Shown: positions 1-8,108, counted from the first letter of the stretch. The stretch: 23,327 bases of DNA from an uncultured Eubacteriales bacterium (GCA_949451265.1 CASTQR010000006.1:1-23327); one strand, 5' to 3'. A program made the numbers and translations. The notes: generated by a model not told the origin, from the sequence alone.

Positions 1-1625
1 CAGCCCTTGCCGATGAAGGTGAACACGCCGTTCTTCCCGGTGGTGGAGCTGAGGGAACCCAGCCCGCCCCCTGCCGTGCCGCCGGAATCCCCCTGGCCGA
101 TCTGCTGGATCTCGCCGCCGCCGGTGATCACATAGGCGTCCTCCCCCACGGGGGCCACGTTCCCCGACCCGTCCACGGCGTACAGCCCGGACAGCCCGTC
201 CACCGGCTTGCCGTTGACGCTCACACTGGATCCGGAGGGCGCCGGGGCCGCCGCCCCCTCAAAGCCGTAGCGGTAGGAGCGCAGGCCCAGCATCCCCACC
301 ACTTCCCGGGTACTCAGGGAGAAGCTCTTGCCGTTGGTGCCGGTAAAGGTGACCATCTTCGGGTTGCCGGAATCGGTCAGGGAGGAGATGGCGATGGAGG
401 CCACGCCGCCCCCCACGTCGCAGCCTTTGGCCTTCAGCTTGGAGGCCAGGGCGGCGGAGTCTATTGTTTTGGTGTAGTCGTTCTTTACACCGGAGGCGGC
501 CTCATAGGGATCCGTCTTGCCCACCAGATAGGGGTAGTTGGCCTGATTGCCCGGCCAGACGGTGGAGGAGCTCTCGCTGGCCCCGCCGTTGCTGGAGTAG
601 TAGGAGGTCTGGGCGATCTTTCCGTTCCAGACGGCCACCTGCCCCACGGTCTGTTCCACGGCGGCGTCGGAGTTTGCCCCGGCCCTGGTGCGGCCGGAGT
701 AAGCCTGACAGTGGGTCTCGGCACAGATGTCGAAGTGATAGCTGCTGTGCTTGCTGCCCAGGGAGAGGGCGTAGCTCCGGGCGGCCACCGCCTGGGCCTT
801 CAGCGCCTCGATGGGCCAGCTGTTGGACATCTCGTGGGGCACCACGCCCTTGATGTAGTCCTCAAATTCCAGAATGTTCACCACCGTGAGGCTGCCGCCG
901 TTTACCCGCTCGAACCGGAAGCCCCCCACATAGGTGCAGTTCCTGCTCAGGGTGACGTACTCCCCCGGCCCCGCCGCGTTGGGCTCCATGCCCAGGCCGG
1001 TGCCCTGGCCCAGGTCGTCGAACTGGAACAGGATGGTGTTGGTGCCGGTGGCCACCACGCTGATGCCGTACTCCGAAGTGCCCTTGAGGACGGTCTCCAC
1101 CCCCTGCCCGGACAGGGCCGCCTGGGCCGCCACCGCCCCGTCCCGGGTGGTGTAGTTGCCGATCCGGGCGCAGAACGTCCCGCCGATGTAGGCCGGGAAG
1201 CCGCCCTGATAGGCGGACGCCGCCGCCTGGGCCTCGTCATAGGTGGCGTAGACGCCGGGGAGCTGGAGGTGGTATTCCCCCACCGCCACCGCCGAGTCCG
1301 TGAGGGCAGAGTGGTAGCTGGTGTAGCCGCCGAAGGTGCCGTAGTAGACGTTCATGGTCTTGACGACTGAAATGGCCTTCTGCTCCGTGGCCCCCAGGGG
1401 GACAAACCGGCTGGCGGCGTCGTAGTACCCGAAGCGGTAGCCCGCCCCGGTGGTGTTGGCGAAATTCAGCCCCTCCATGGAGCCGGTGCCGAAGTGGAGG
1501 CCCACCCGGATGATCCGCCCCGAGCCCCCGGCGGGGGCGGCGGCGGCCCGGTTTCCCCCGGCGCACAGGGACAGCAGGACGGCGGACAGGCACAAGGCTG
1601 CAATTTGCACGAATTTTCGCTTCAT
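1..1625 (-). CDS. SpoIID/LytB-domain secreted protein, C-terminus outside window
   Basis: The 541 visible residues start with a signal peptide: MKRK, a hydrophobic stretch at about 5-21, then an Ala-rich region with a likely cleavage site near residue 30. Residues about 110-195 resemble a SPOR-like region (YATYDEAQAAASAY, then CARIGNYTTRDGAVAAQ). The SpoIID/LytB domain starts near 245. It shows VVPHEMSNSWPIEALKAQAV (263-280) with the Glu (265) that corresponds to the essential Glu of SpoIID, then CAETHCQAYSGR and TSYYSSNGGASES. SpoIID is a lytic transglycosylase acting on denuded glycan strands in engulfment; relatives act in cell-wall turnover. After GLRSYRYGF (about 455) there is a Gly/Ser-rich segment of roughly 75 residues before FTFIGKG at the window edge, where the family usually continues into a GWGH motif. 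ATG 1625 has GGAGAA upstream; an in-frame ATG at 1637 is possible. The family is secure; a sporulation role is not shown. Confidence 0.85.
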   Translation of the reverse strand, partial: MKRKFVQIAALCLSAVLLSLCAGGNRAAAAPAGGSGRIIRVGLHFGTGSMEGLNFANTTGAGYRFGYYDAASRFVPLGATEQKAISVVKTMNVYYGTFGGYTSYHSALTDSAVAVGEYHLQLPGVYATYDEAQAAASAYQGGFPAYIGGTFCARIGNYTTRDGAVAAQAALSGQGVETVLKGTSEYGISVVATGTNTILFQFDDLGQGTGLGMEPNAAGPGEYVTLSRNCTYVGGFRFERVNGGSLTVVNILEFEDYIKGVVPHEMSNSWPIEALKAQAVAARSYALSLGSKHSSYHFDICAETHCQAYSGRTRAGANSDAAVEQTVGQVAVWNGKIAQTSYYSSNGGASESSSTVWPGNQANYPYLVGKTDPYEAASGVKNDYTKTIDSAALASKLKAKGCDVGGGVASIAISSLTDSGNPKMVTFTGTNGKSFSLSTREVVGMLGLRSYRYGFEGAAAPAPSGSSVSVNGKPVDGLSGLYAVDGSGNVAPVGEDAYVITGGGEIQQIGQGDSGGTAGGGLGSLSSTTGKNGVFTFIGKG

Positions 1626-1664
1626 GGGCTTCTCCATTTCTCCACTTCGGGGATTGGTGTGAAA

Positions 1665-1693
1665 TTGACACTTTAACGCGTTGATGTTATCAT
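1665..1693 (+). promoter_or_regulatory. Promoter of the asd-dapA-dapB operon
   Basis: TTGACA (1665-1670), a 17-bp spacer and TATCAT (1688-1693) form a near-consensus vegetative promoter. Transcription would start near 1700 and give a leader of about 120 nt before asd. The start lies to the left of the minus-strand start near 1744, so the two divergent transcripts would overlap at their 5' ends. Confidence 0.75.
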
Positions 1694-1702
1694 GGATAAG
1701 AG

Positions 1703-1746
1703 ATACTGCGGGGCTGTGCCCCGCGCACCCCAATTTTCGACAGTAT
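1703..1746. promoter_or_regulatory. Hairpin shared by the two divergent 5' leaders
   Basis: A perfect inverted repeat GCGGGGC-TGT-GCCCCGC (1708-1724) is enclosed by a further complementary pair, ATACT (1703-1707) and AGTAT (1742-1746). It lies between the two predicted start sites, so both leaders could fold it. On the plus strand it is followed by TTTT and on the minus strand by no U-run, so it could act as a weak attenuator or 5' stabiliser for the plus transcript. The function is an inference. Confidence 0.4.
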
Positions 1747-1750
1747 TTTT

Positions 1751-1779
1751 ATTATAGCGTATCCGCCGTCAGGCCGCAA
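1751..1779 (-). promoter_or_regulatory. Promoter of the SpoIID-like gene
   Basis: On the minus strand, TTGCGG (1779-1774) is followed by a 17-bp spacer and a perfect TATAAT (1756-1751). Transcription would start near 1744 and leave a leader of about 120 nt. This is seen by eye only; the -35 element matches just TTG of the consensus. Confidence 0.6.
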
Positions 1780-1818
1780 GCCCCAAATTCCCGGCGGGCG
1801 CACAGGAGGCAGATTGTC

Positions 1819-2904
1819 ATGGAGCAATATAAAGTGGGCGTCATCGGCGCCACCGGCATGGTGGGCCAGCGTTTTGTCACCCTGCTGGAGCACCACCCCT
1901 GGTTCAAGCTGACGGCGGTAGCCGCCAGCCCCCGGTCCGCGGGCAAGCGGTACGAGGATGCCGTGGCGGGCCGCTGGGCCATGGACACCCCCATCCCGGA
2001 GGAGGCGAAGGGGCTGGTGCTGCTCTCCGCCCAGGACGATGTGGAGAAAATCTGCGGCATGGTGGACTTCGTGTTCTCCGCCGTGGACATGAAAAAGGAC
2101 GAGATCCGCGCCCTGGAGGAGGAGTATGCCCGCCACGAGTGCCCGGTGGTGTCCAACAACTCCGCCCACCGCTGGACGGACGACGTGCCCATGGTGATCC
2201 CGGAGGTGAACCCGGAGCATATCGAGATCATCAAGGCCCAGCGGGAACGGCTGGGGACGAAGCGGGGCTTCATCGCCGTGAAGTCCAACTGCTCCATCCA
2301 GAGCTACGTGCCCGCCCTGTCCCCCCTGCGGGAGTTCGGCATCGAGAAGGTGCTGGTGTGCACCTACCAGGCCATCTCCGGCGCGGGCAAGACCTTTGAG
2401 ACCTGGCCCGAGATGGTGGATAACCTGATCCCCTACATCGGCGGCGAGGAGGAAAAGAGCGAACAGGAGCCCCTGAAGGTGTGGGGCCGTGTCGAGGGCG
2501 GGAGGATTGTCAATGCCGAGGGCGTGTCCATCACCGCCCAGTGTCTGCGGGTGCCCGTGTCCAACGGCCACACCGCCGCCGCCTTTGTCACGTTCAAAAA
2601 CAAGCCCACCATGGAGCAGATGAAGCAGGCATGGGCCAGCTTCAAGGGCCGCGCCCAGGAGCTGGCCCTGCCCTCCGCACCCCAGCAGTTCCTCCACTAC
2701 TTTGAGGAGCCCGACCGGCCCCAGGCCCGCCTGGACCGGGACCTGGAGGGGGGCATGGCGGTGTCCATCGGCCGCCTGCGCCCGGACACCCAGTATGATT
2801 ACAAGTTCGTCTCCCTGTCCCACAACACCCTCCGTGGCGCGGCGGGCGGCGGCGTGGAGCTGGCCGAGCTGCTGTGCGCCGAGGGCTATATTGAGCGCAA
2901 ATGA
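1819..2904 (+). CDS. asd: Aspartate-semialdehyde dehydrogenase
   Basis: It converts aspartyl-4-phosphate to aspartate-4-semialdehyde with NADPH in the cytoplasm, the branch point for lysine, diaminopimelate, threonine and methionine. The 361-residue product opens with the nucleotide-binding loop VGVIGATGMVGQRF (6-19). It has the catalytic Cys158 in KSNCSIQ and the His251 of SNGHTAAAF. The sequence style (SNNSAHR, TYQAISGAG) is that of the archaeal/fungal-like ASADH subclass rather than E. coli Asd. ATG 1819 is chosen because AGGAGG sits 8 nt upstream and homology starts here; the reading frame is open further 5' but has no other good start. It is the first gene of a unit with the 56-residue ORF, dapA and dapB. 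The aspartokinase gene is not in the window. Confidence 0.97.
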   Translation: MEQYKVGVIGATGMVGQRFVTLLEHHPWFKLTAVAASPRSAGKRYEDAVAGRWAMDTPIPEEAKGLVLLSAQDDVEKICGMVDFVFSAVDMKKDEIRALEEEYARHECPVVSNNSAHRWTDDVPMVIPEVNPEHIEIIKAQRERLGTKRGFIAVKSNCSIQSYVPALSPLREFGIEKVLVCTYQAISGAGKTFETWPEMVDNLIPYIGGEEEKSEQEPLKVWGRVEGGRIVNAEGVSITAQCLRVPVSNGHTAAAFVTFKNKPTMEQMKQAWASFKGRAQELALPSAPQQFLHYFEEPDRPQARLDRDLEGGMAVSIGRLRPDTQYDYKFVSLSHNTLRGAAGGGVELAELLCAEGYIERK

Positions 2905-2915
2905 GGAGGGCTTTT

Positions 2916-3086
2916 ATGGAAAAAGTGTTCTATACCTGCGGCGATGAGGGGCTGGAGGAGCTCAATCAGGCGCTTTCCTCCGGCGGCACCGTCAAAACGG
3001 TGACCGTCACCGGCGGCAAGGACTACCGGACCGCCGCCGAGGCATATATTGTGGTGGACTTGCCGCCGCAAGCTGACAATCATTAG
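2916..3086 (+). CDS. Small unknown protein (56 aa) between asd and dapA
   Basis: I do not recognise this protein. It begins MEKVFYTCGDEG and ends VVDLPPQADNH, is mildly acidic, and has no signal peptide or membrane segment. Its middle, GGTVKTVTVTGGKDYRTAAE, alternates hydrophobic and polar residues like a beta hairpin followed by a helix. ATG 2916 is preferred because GGAGG overlaps the asd stop and ends 6 nt before it; an earlier in-frame ATG at 2901 overlaps the asd stop without a site of its own. It lies 11 nt after asd and 19 nt before dapA, so it is surely co-transcribed with diaminopimelate genes. Its placement suggests a link with lysine or cell-wall precursor synthesis, but that is inference. 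It is probably a real gene, given the ribosome binding site and the tight spacing. Confidence 0.7.
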   Translation: MEKVFYTCGDEGLEELNQALSSGGTVKTVTVTGGKDYRTAAEAYIVVDLPPQADNH

Positions 3087-3105
3087 AAAGGGTGCATTTC
3101 ATACT

Positions 3106-3996
3106 ATGAGAACTCCCGTCTTTACCGGATCCTGCCCCGCCCTGATCACCCCCTTTGATGGGAACAACATCATCAATTACGATGCCTTCGGCAGGCTCAT
3201 CGACGCCCAGATCGAGGCCGGGGTGGACGCGGTGTGCGTCTGCGGCACCACCGGCGAGTCCGCCACCATGTCCCTCCGGGAGCACATCGCCGCCGTGGAG
3301 TTTTGCGTAAAGCGGGTGAACCACCGGGTGAAGGTCATCGCGGGGGCGGGCTCTAACGACACCTCCGCCGCCGTCTACCTGTCCCAGCACGCCCAGGACT
3401 CCGGGGCCGACGCCCTGCTCCACGTCACCCCCTACTACAATAAGGCCAGCCAGACCGGGCTGATCAAGCACTACGAGTACATCGCCGACCGGGTGGAGCT
3501 GCCCATTATCCTCTACAACGTGCCGGGGCGCACCGGGGTGTCCTTCACCGCCGAGACCTACAAAATCCTGTCCGAGAACCCCAAGATCAACGGGGTCAAG
3601 GAGGCCAGCGGCAATTTCTCCCTGCTGGCCCATACCCGGTTCCTCTGCGGGGACGACTTCTACATCTGGTCCGGCAACGACGATCAGGTGGTGCCCATGA
3701 TGGCCCTGGGCGCCAAGGGCGTGATCTCGGTGGCCTCCAACATCATCCCGGAGGTCATGGTGAACATGAGCCACCTGTGCCTGGACAATGACTTCGCCGC
3801 CGCCTCCAAGCTGCAAATCCGGTACATGGATCTCATCGACGCTTTGTTCACCGAGGTGAACCCCATCCCCATCAAGGCCTCCATGAATCTGCTGGGCATG
3901 GACGCGGGCTCCCTGCGCCTGCCCCTCTGCGATATCTCCGACAAGAACCTGGACACCCTCCGCCGCGCCATGGAGCGGGCGGGCCTGCTGAAGTAA
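3106..3996 (+). CDS. dapA: 4-hydroxy-tetrahydrodipicolinate synthase
   Basis: DapA condenses pyruvate with aspartate-semialdehyde, the first committed step to diaminopimelate and lysine. The 296-residue product is a full-length TIM-barrel lyase. It shows CGTTGES (46-52), TPYYNKASQTG (108-118) with the proton-relay Tyr, YNVPGRTG (137-144) with the substrate-binding Arg142, and the Schiff-base Lys165 in GVKEASGN. ATG 3106 follows GAAAGGG at 12 nt; the longer open frame upstream overlaps the preceding small ORF and is rejected. dapB follows 14 nt downstream, giving two consecutive pathway enzymes. Confidence 0.97.
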   Translation: MRTPVFTGSCPALITPFDGNNIINYDAFGRLIDAQIEAGVDAVCVCGTTGESATMSLREHIAAVEFCVKRVNHRVKVIAGAGSNDTSAAVYLSQHAQDSGADALLHVTPYYNKASQTGLIKHYEYIADRVELPIILYNVPGRTGVSFTAETYKILSENPKINGVKEASGNFSLLAHTRFLCGDDFYIWSGNDDQVVPMMALGAKGVISVASNIIPEVMVNMSHLCLDNDFAAASKLQIRYMDLIDALFTEVNPIPIKASMNLLGMDAGSLRLPLCDISDKNLDTLRRAMERAGLLK

Positions 3997-4010
3997 AAGG
4001 AGCCGTCTTT

Positions 4011-4769
4011 ATGCGAAAGATTATCCTCTCCGGCTGCTGCGGCCACATGGGCCGGGTGGTGGCGGACATCTGCGCCAGTGACCCGGATGTGGAAATTTCC
4101 GCCGGCATCGACCTGTTGGCCCAGCCCATGGAAGGCTTCCCTGTGTTCCCCACCCCCGCCGCCTGCGGGGTGGAGGGCGATGTGCTGATCGACTTCTCCC
4201 ACCCCGCCGCCCTGGAGGGTCTGCTGGAGTTCTGCGAGGCCCGGAAGCTGCCCGCAGTGCTGGCCACCACCGGGTACTCGGAGGAACAGCTTGCCAAAAT
4301 TGACGAGGCGGCCAAGGCCATCCCCGTGTTCCGCTCCGCCAATATGTCCATCGGCATCAACGTGCTGCTGGAGCTGGTGAAGCGGGCCGCCGCCCTGCTG
4401 GGGGAAGGCTTCGACGTGGAGATCACCGAGCGCCACCACCGCCGGAAGCTGGACGCCCCCAGCGGCACCGCCCTGATGCTGGCGGACGCGGCCTCCGCCG
4501 CCCTGCCCTACGAGGCGGAATACGTCTGTGACCGCTCCGGCGTCCGCAAGCCCCGGGACAGCCGGGAGATCGGCATCTCCTCCCTCCGGGGGGGCACTAT
4601 TGTGGGGGATCACTCCGTGGTGTTCGCGGGCCGGGACGAGGTGATCGAGTTCAGCCACCACGCCGCCAGCCGGGAGGTGTTCGCCGTGGGCGCGGTGCGG
4701 GCCGCCAAGTTCCTGTCAGGGGTGGGCGCGCCGGGGCTGTACGATATGTCCTGCCTGATCAACGGATAA
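4011..4769 (+). CDS. dapB: 4-hydroxy-tetrahydrodipicolinate reductase
   Basis: DapB reduces the DapA product to tetrahydrodipicolinate with NAD(P)H. The 252-residue product has a nucleotide-binding loop, GCCGHMGRVV (8-17), in which Cys-Cys replaces the more usual Gly-Ala. It also has ATTGYS (85-90) and the family signature ERHHRRKLDAPSGTA (140-154), with catalytic His142 and Lys146. AAGGAG lies 8 nt before ATG 4011. It is the last gene of the operon; its stop codon is directly followed by the terminator hairpin. Next-step enzymes (dapH/dapL or others) are not here. Confidence 0.96.
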   Translation: MRKIILSGCCGHMGRVVADICASDPDVEISAGIDLLAQPMEGFPVFPTPAACGVEGDVLIDFSHPAALEGLLEFCEARKLPAVLATTGYSEEQLAKIDEAAKAIPVFRSANMSIGINVLLELVKRAAALLGEGFDVEITERHHRRKLDAPSGTALMLADAASAALPYEAEYVCDRSGVRKPRDSREIGISSLRGGTIVGDHSVVFAGRDEVIEFSHHAASREVFAVGAVRAAKFLSGVGAPGLYDMSCLING

Positions 4770-4807
4770 GAGAACTCCCTCCGGCCTTGCCGGAGGGAGT
4801 TCTCTTT
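4770..4807 (+). terminator. Terminator of the asd-dap operon
   Basis: A perfect 16-bp stem (4770-4785 with 4789-4804) with a 3-nt loop starts at the base after the dapB stop and is followed by TTT. It sits between convergent dapB and tyrS, ending 8 nt before the tyrS stop codon, and may also stop tyrS transcripts, although the minus-strand U-run is poor. Confidence 0.85.
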
Positions 4808-4812
4808 CGTAT

Positions 4813-6045
4813 TTATGCCAAAACAGCCCGGTGGAATACCTTCTTGCCCTTTTTTATGATGACGCCCTCCCCGGCGAATTTCTCCCTGGGGAACTGGGCG
4901 GCGGGGTCAGTCACCTTCTCGTCCGCCACCATCACACCCCCCTGCTGGATGAGCCGTCGGGCCTCGCCGTTGGAGGCGGCCAGCCCGCACTTTACCAGCA
5001 GGGTCAGCGCTCCGATGGCCCCATCCGTAAAGTCAGCATCGCCCAGAGTGGTGGACGGCATGTCGGCGGCGCTCCCGCCGGTGGAGAACAGGGCCCGGGC
5101 GGCGGCCTGGGCCTTGTCCGCCTCCTCCCTGCCGTGCACCATATTGGTCAGCTCCCAGGCCAGGATCTCCTTGGCCTGGTTGAGCTGAGCATCCTTCCAG
5201 GTGTCCATCTCGTCGATCTGCTCCAGGGGCAGGAAGGTGAGCCAGCGGATGCACTTCATCACGTCCGCGTCCCCCACGTTGCGCCAGTACTGGTAGAAGT
5301 CGTAGGGGCTGGTCTTGTTGGGGTCCAGCCACACGGCGTTGCCGGCGGTCTTGCCCATCTTGTTCCCCTGGGAGTCGGTGAGCAGGTTGATGGTCATGCA
5401 GTGGGAGTCCTTGCCCAGCTTCCGGCGGATGAGCTCCGTGCCGCCCAGCATATTGCTCCACTGGTCGTTGCCGCCGCACTGGAGGTTGCAGCCCACCGTC
5501 TGGAACATATGGTAGAAGTCGTAGGACTGCATGATCATATAGTTGAACTCCAGGAAGGACAGTCCCTTCTCCATGCGCTGCTTGTAGCAGTCCGCCCGGA
5601 GCATATTGTTCACCGAGAAGCAGGCCCCCACCTCCCGCAGCAGCTCCACGTAGTTAAGATCCAGCAGCCAGTCGGCGTTGTTCAGCATCATGGCCTGGCC
5701 CGGGCCCTCGCCGAAGTCGATGAACCGCTCCATCTGGTGCTTGAAGCACTGGGCGTTGTGGTTAATGTCCTCCCGGGAGAGCATTTTCCGCATATCGGTG
5801 CGGCCGGAGGGGTCGCCGATGGTGGTGGTGCCGCCGCCGATGAGGGCGATGGGCTTATTCCCCGCCTGCTGGAGCCGCTTCATCAGGGTGAGGGTGACGA
5901 AGTGCCCCGCCGTCAGGCTGTCCGCCGTGCAGTCGTAGCCAATATAGAAGGTGGCTTTGCCGTTGTTGATGAGGTCCTTCACCTCGTCCTCGCTGGTGAC
6001 CTGGGCCACAAGGCCCCGGGCCACGAGTTCGTCATAAAGTGTCAT
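4813..6045 (-). CDS. tyrS: Tyrosyl-tRNA synthetase
   Basis: It charges tRNA-Tyr in the cytoplasm. The 410-residue product is full length. It shows the class I start region YIGYDCTADSLTAGHFVT, where TAGH (45-48) takes the place of HIGH, then GGGTTTIGDPSGRTD, QCGGNDQWSNM and the KMSKS-type loop GNKMGKTAG (K229-T233). The C-terminus carries an S4 RNA-binding domain (LVKCGLAASNGEARRLIQQG). Start ATG 6045 is preceded by AAAGGGGAAG. Only 33 bp, with no promoter visible, separate it from the lipoprotein gene upstream. It therefore appears to depend on the promoter and tyrosine T-box about 2 kb upstream. It converges with dapB. Confidence 0.97.
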   Translation of the reverse strand: MTLYDELVARGLVAQVTSEDEVKDLINNGKATFYIGYDCTADSLTAGHFVTLTLMKRLQQAGNKPIALIGGGTTTIGDPSGRTDMRKMLSREDINHNAQCFKHQMERFIDFGEGPGQAMMLNNADWLLDLNYVELLREVGACFSVNNMLRADCYKQRMEKGLSFLEFNYMIMQSYDFYHMFQTVGCNLQCGGNDQWSNMLGGTELIRRKLGKDSHCMTINLLTDSQGNKMGKTAGNAVWLDPNKTSPYDFYQYWRNVGDADVMKCIRWLTFLPLEQIDEMDTWKDAQLNQAKEILAWELTNMVHGREEADKAQAAARALFSTGGSAADMPSTTLGDADFTDGAIGALTLLVKCGLAASNGEARRLIQQGGVMVADEKVTDPAAQFPREKFAGEGVIIKKGKKVFHRAVLA

Positions 6046-6078
6046 GATGTTCTTCCCCTTTTATCGTTTTTTTGTGAT

Positions 6079-7791
6079 TTACCCCGCCTCCGGCACATTG
6101 GCGTAGTCCCACTGGTGATCCTCCGCCATCTTGCCGCTGGTGACGTTGAAGTACCGCCATTCATATTTCTCGCCCAGCTGCTGCTGTCCGTTGGCGTCCC
6201 AGGTCACGTCCACACAGCGCCACTTCCCGTCCGGCTTCACCACGTTCCAGGCGTGGTCCATGGTGCTGTGGGAACCCGCGCCCACCACCGTGACGCACTC
6301 GACGCCCAGCATATCCATCAGGAGCTGGAACGAAGTGGCGTAGCCCAAACACACCGCCGACCGGTTCACCAGCCCGCCGTAGGGGCCGTAGGCGTCCCGG
6401 GAGGTCTCCGCCATGATGTCCATGTGGCTCCAATCATAATCTACATTGACAGTCATCCAGGTGTAGACGGCGGTCTCCTTTTCCAACCCGGTCATGCCCT
6501 CGGTGATGATCCCGTCCAGGATCTCCTTTGCCGCGTCGTAGATTTCCCTGTCCTGCCCGGAAAGCCCCGCCGGATCGCCCTGCTCCCAGGCGGCGAGGAT
6601 AGCGGACGTATCGTAGATGGACATATCCTCCTCGTTGGGCGGGGTGAACAGCTCCCTATCCGGATAATTGGGATCCGGCGTCCCCTGCATACCGCTGCTG
6701 CCCTGGACGTACCGCCGCAGGAAGTCCACGGTGTCCGGGGAGGCGGCGAACCGGGGCAGGGAAACCGCCGCCTGGGCCGGGTCATCGCACATGAGCAGGG
6801 CGGCGTACCGCCCGGACTGTATGGTCTGGGCCTTCCCCAGCCCCTCCAGCAGGCGGTTGAGCCTGGCTGCTTCATCCTTCTCCCCGGCCTTAGCGTAGAT
6901 ATCCCGCAAATCCGCTGCCTGCCCCTTTCGATCCTCCACCTTCTCCCTCAGGATGGGCAGCAGGGCCCTGGCCTCCTCCTCCCCGCCGGTCTGGAACAGC
7001 ACCAGCGCGCAGGGATTCTCGGTAATATCAAATCTGTCGCCGCCCTCCGGGTCCCACCAGGCGTACGCGCAGTCCTCATACAGCTCCGGGGTGGGGCCAA
7101 ACTTCCAGGCCGCGGCGGCGGGGCCGACGGATGAGACATCCTGCCACCCCTTGCTCTCCATCGTCCTCCAGTCCGGGCAGACGCCGCCCTCCGCCAGCAG
7201 GCGGTAGAGCAGGTCGGAAAGCCCGACGGCGGGCTCGGAGGTGACAGGGGCAAGCTTGCGGGGCTCAAAGCCGTTTTCCAGCAGGTCGAGGAAGGTCTCC
7301 TCCGCCAGCTTGGAGTTTGGACAGACGAACTCGCCCACGTACTCCCCCTTGCGGCAGACGGAGATGGAGAAGGTATCGTCCCAAAGCTTCACCGGGGACG
7401 CGCGCAGCGCCTCCTCCACCCGGGCGGCGGCGTCCTCGTCCGGGCAGCGCAGCACGGTCAGCTCAAATGTCCCCGCGCCGGGCATGACAAAAGCCTGCTT
7501 GAAGTCCTTTTTGTCGATATGGCGGATGTCCGTCAGATGGGCGTTTACGTCTCTCAGCCTGCTGGGCTGTTTCGCGCAACCGGCCTCGTAGAGGGCATAC
7601 CAGATCTCATTGACCAGATCCGTGGTGGAGACGTCCTTCGCGGGCGCGGGGGAGGGCGTGGGCTCCTCCGTCGGCAAGGGCTCCGTCTCCAACGGGTTGG
7701 GCACGTCCACCTGGGGTTCGCAGGCGGACAGCAGGCCCAGCGCCAGGGCGGCGCAGAGCAGCAGGGATAGCAGTCTCTGTGTACGTTTCAT
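6079..7791 (-). CDS. Transglutaminase-fold lipoprotein
   Basis: A 570-residue exported lipoprotein. The lipobox is LLSAC with Cys24 after a short hydrophobic signal, followed by a Pro/Glu/Thr-rich linker (about 26-52). Residues about 57-350 hold two segments that each start with a TDLVNEIWYAL- or LSDLLYRLLA-like helix. They may be two divergent copies of a DUF4358-like extracellular domain (tentative). The C-terminal part (about 415-570) is a transglutaminase-like core with a visible Cys-His-Asp triad: Cys481 in RSAVCLGY, His513 in DHAWNVV and Asp528 in VDVTWD. Such domains act as peptidases, crosslinkers or peptide-binding modules; the substrate cannot be told. ATG 7791 has AAGGAG 8 nt upstream. 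The gene lies between the tyrosine T-box and tyrS. Confidence 0.85.
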   Translation of the reverse strand: MKRTQRLLSLLLCAALALGLLSACEPQVDVPNPLETEPLPTEEPTPSPAPAKDVSTTDLVNEIWYALYEAGCAKQPSRLRDVNAHLTDIRHIDKKDFKQAFVMPGAGTFELTVLRCPDEDAAARVEEALRASPVKLWDDTFSISVCRKGEYVGEFVCPNSKLAEETFLDLLENGFEPRKLAPVTSEPAVGLSDLLYRLLAEGGVCPDWRTMESKGWQDVSSVGPAAAAWKFGPTPELYEDCAYAWWDPEGGDRFDITENPCALVLFQTGGEEEARALLPILREKVEDRKGQAADLRDIYAKAGEKDEAARLNRLLEGLGKAQTIQSGRYAALLMCDDPAQAAVSLPRFAASPDTVDFLRRYVQGSSGMQGTPDPNYPDRELFTPPNEEDMSIYDTSAILAAWEQGDPAGLSGQDREIYDAAKEILDGIITEGMTGLEKETAVYTWMTVNVDYDWSHMDIMAETSRDAYGPYGGLVNRSAVCLGYATSFQLLMDMLGVECVTVVGAGSHSTMDHAWNVVKPDGKWRCVDVTWDANGQQQLGEKYEWRYFNVTSGKMAEDHQWDYANVPEAG

Positions 7792-7837
7792 GATAAGCTC
7801 CTTTCTCATAGTCCTGTCCCAAGCAGCCGCATACGTC

Positions 7838-7870
7838 AAAACACCCCCTGTCCCATCGGGACAGAGGGCG
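7838..7870 (-). terminator. T-box regulated terminator
   Basis: A 13-bp stem including two G-U pairs (7870-7858 with 7854-7842), with a 3-nt loop and a UUUU tract at 7841-7838. Its 5' arm follows directly on the antiterminator sequence, as expected for a transcriptional T-box. The lipoprotein gene starts about 45 nt downstream. Confidence 0.88.
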
Positions 7871-8102
7871 AAAGCTCGCGGTACCACCTCTGCTTTGCTG
7901 CCTTCTCACAAAGACGGCCTCAGGGGGTTCCCACCAGAACCCCGGCGCTGTACCGGGCGCGCCCGTCCGGCCCTACTGGGGAACGCGTCCCGTTCAGGCG
8001 GATGCTCCGAGGGGTATTCACCGGGCACTCCTCTCCCCCTTCCACCAAAACGGGGGCTCTCTGGGCAGGCGCGGGCCGGTTACTGGGCCTCATCCTCGCA
8101 TT
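7838..8102 (-). ncRNA. T-box riboswitch, tyrosine specifier (UAC)
   Basis: The minus-strand leader has T-box landmarks in order. The Stem I base GGATG...CATCC and an AGTA element come first. Then CCGGTGAA is followed by UAC at the specifier position (8016-8014), a tyrosine codon. An apical GGTGGAAGG is present, and the T-box sequence AGGTGGTACCGCG lies at 7889-7877. Its UGGU bulge would pair with a tRNA ending in A-CCA, as bacterial tRNA-Tyr does. Uncharged tRNA-Tyr binding favours the antiterminator; charged tRNA leaves the terminator (7870-7842) to form. The family is established; the specifier call is from alignment by eye. It controls the lipoprotein gene and, by read-through, tyrS. Confidence 0.92.
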
Positions 8103-8108
8103 GGGTGG

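Noticed and set aside
1700..1819. Lysine riboswitch upstream of asd
   Set aside because: The leader is about 120 nt, too short for the lysine aptamer plus expression platform, and only a simple hairpin is visible.
1690..2823. 377-codon minus-strand frame over asd
   Set aside because: It mirrors a strongly supported asd gene, has no ribosome binding site, and has low-complexity His/Gly/Leu composition.
4831..7134. 767-codon plus-strand open frame
   Set aside because: It lies antisense to both tyrS and the lipoprotein gene, crosses their boundary, and has a His/Val/Gly/Leu-rich composition typical of antisense frames in GC-rich DNA.
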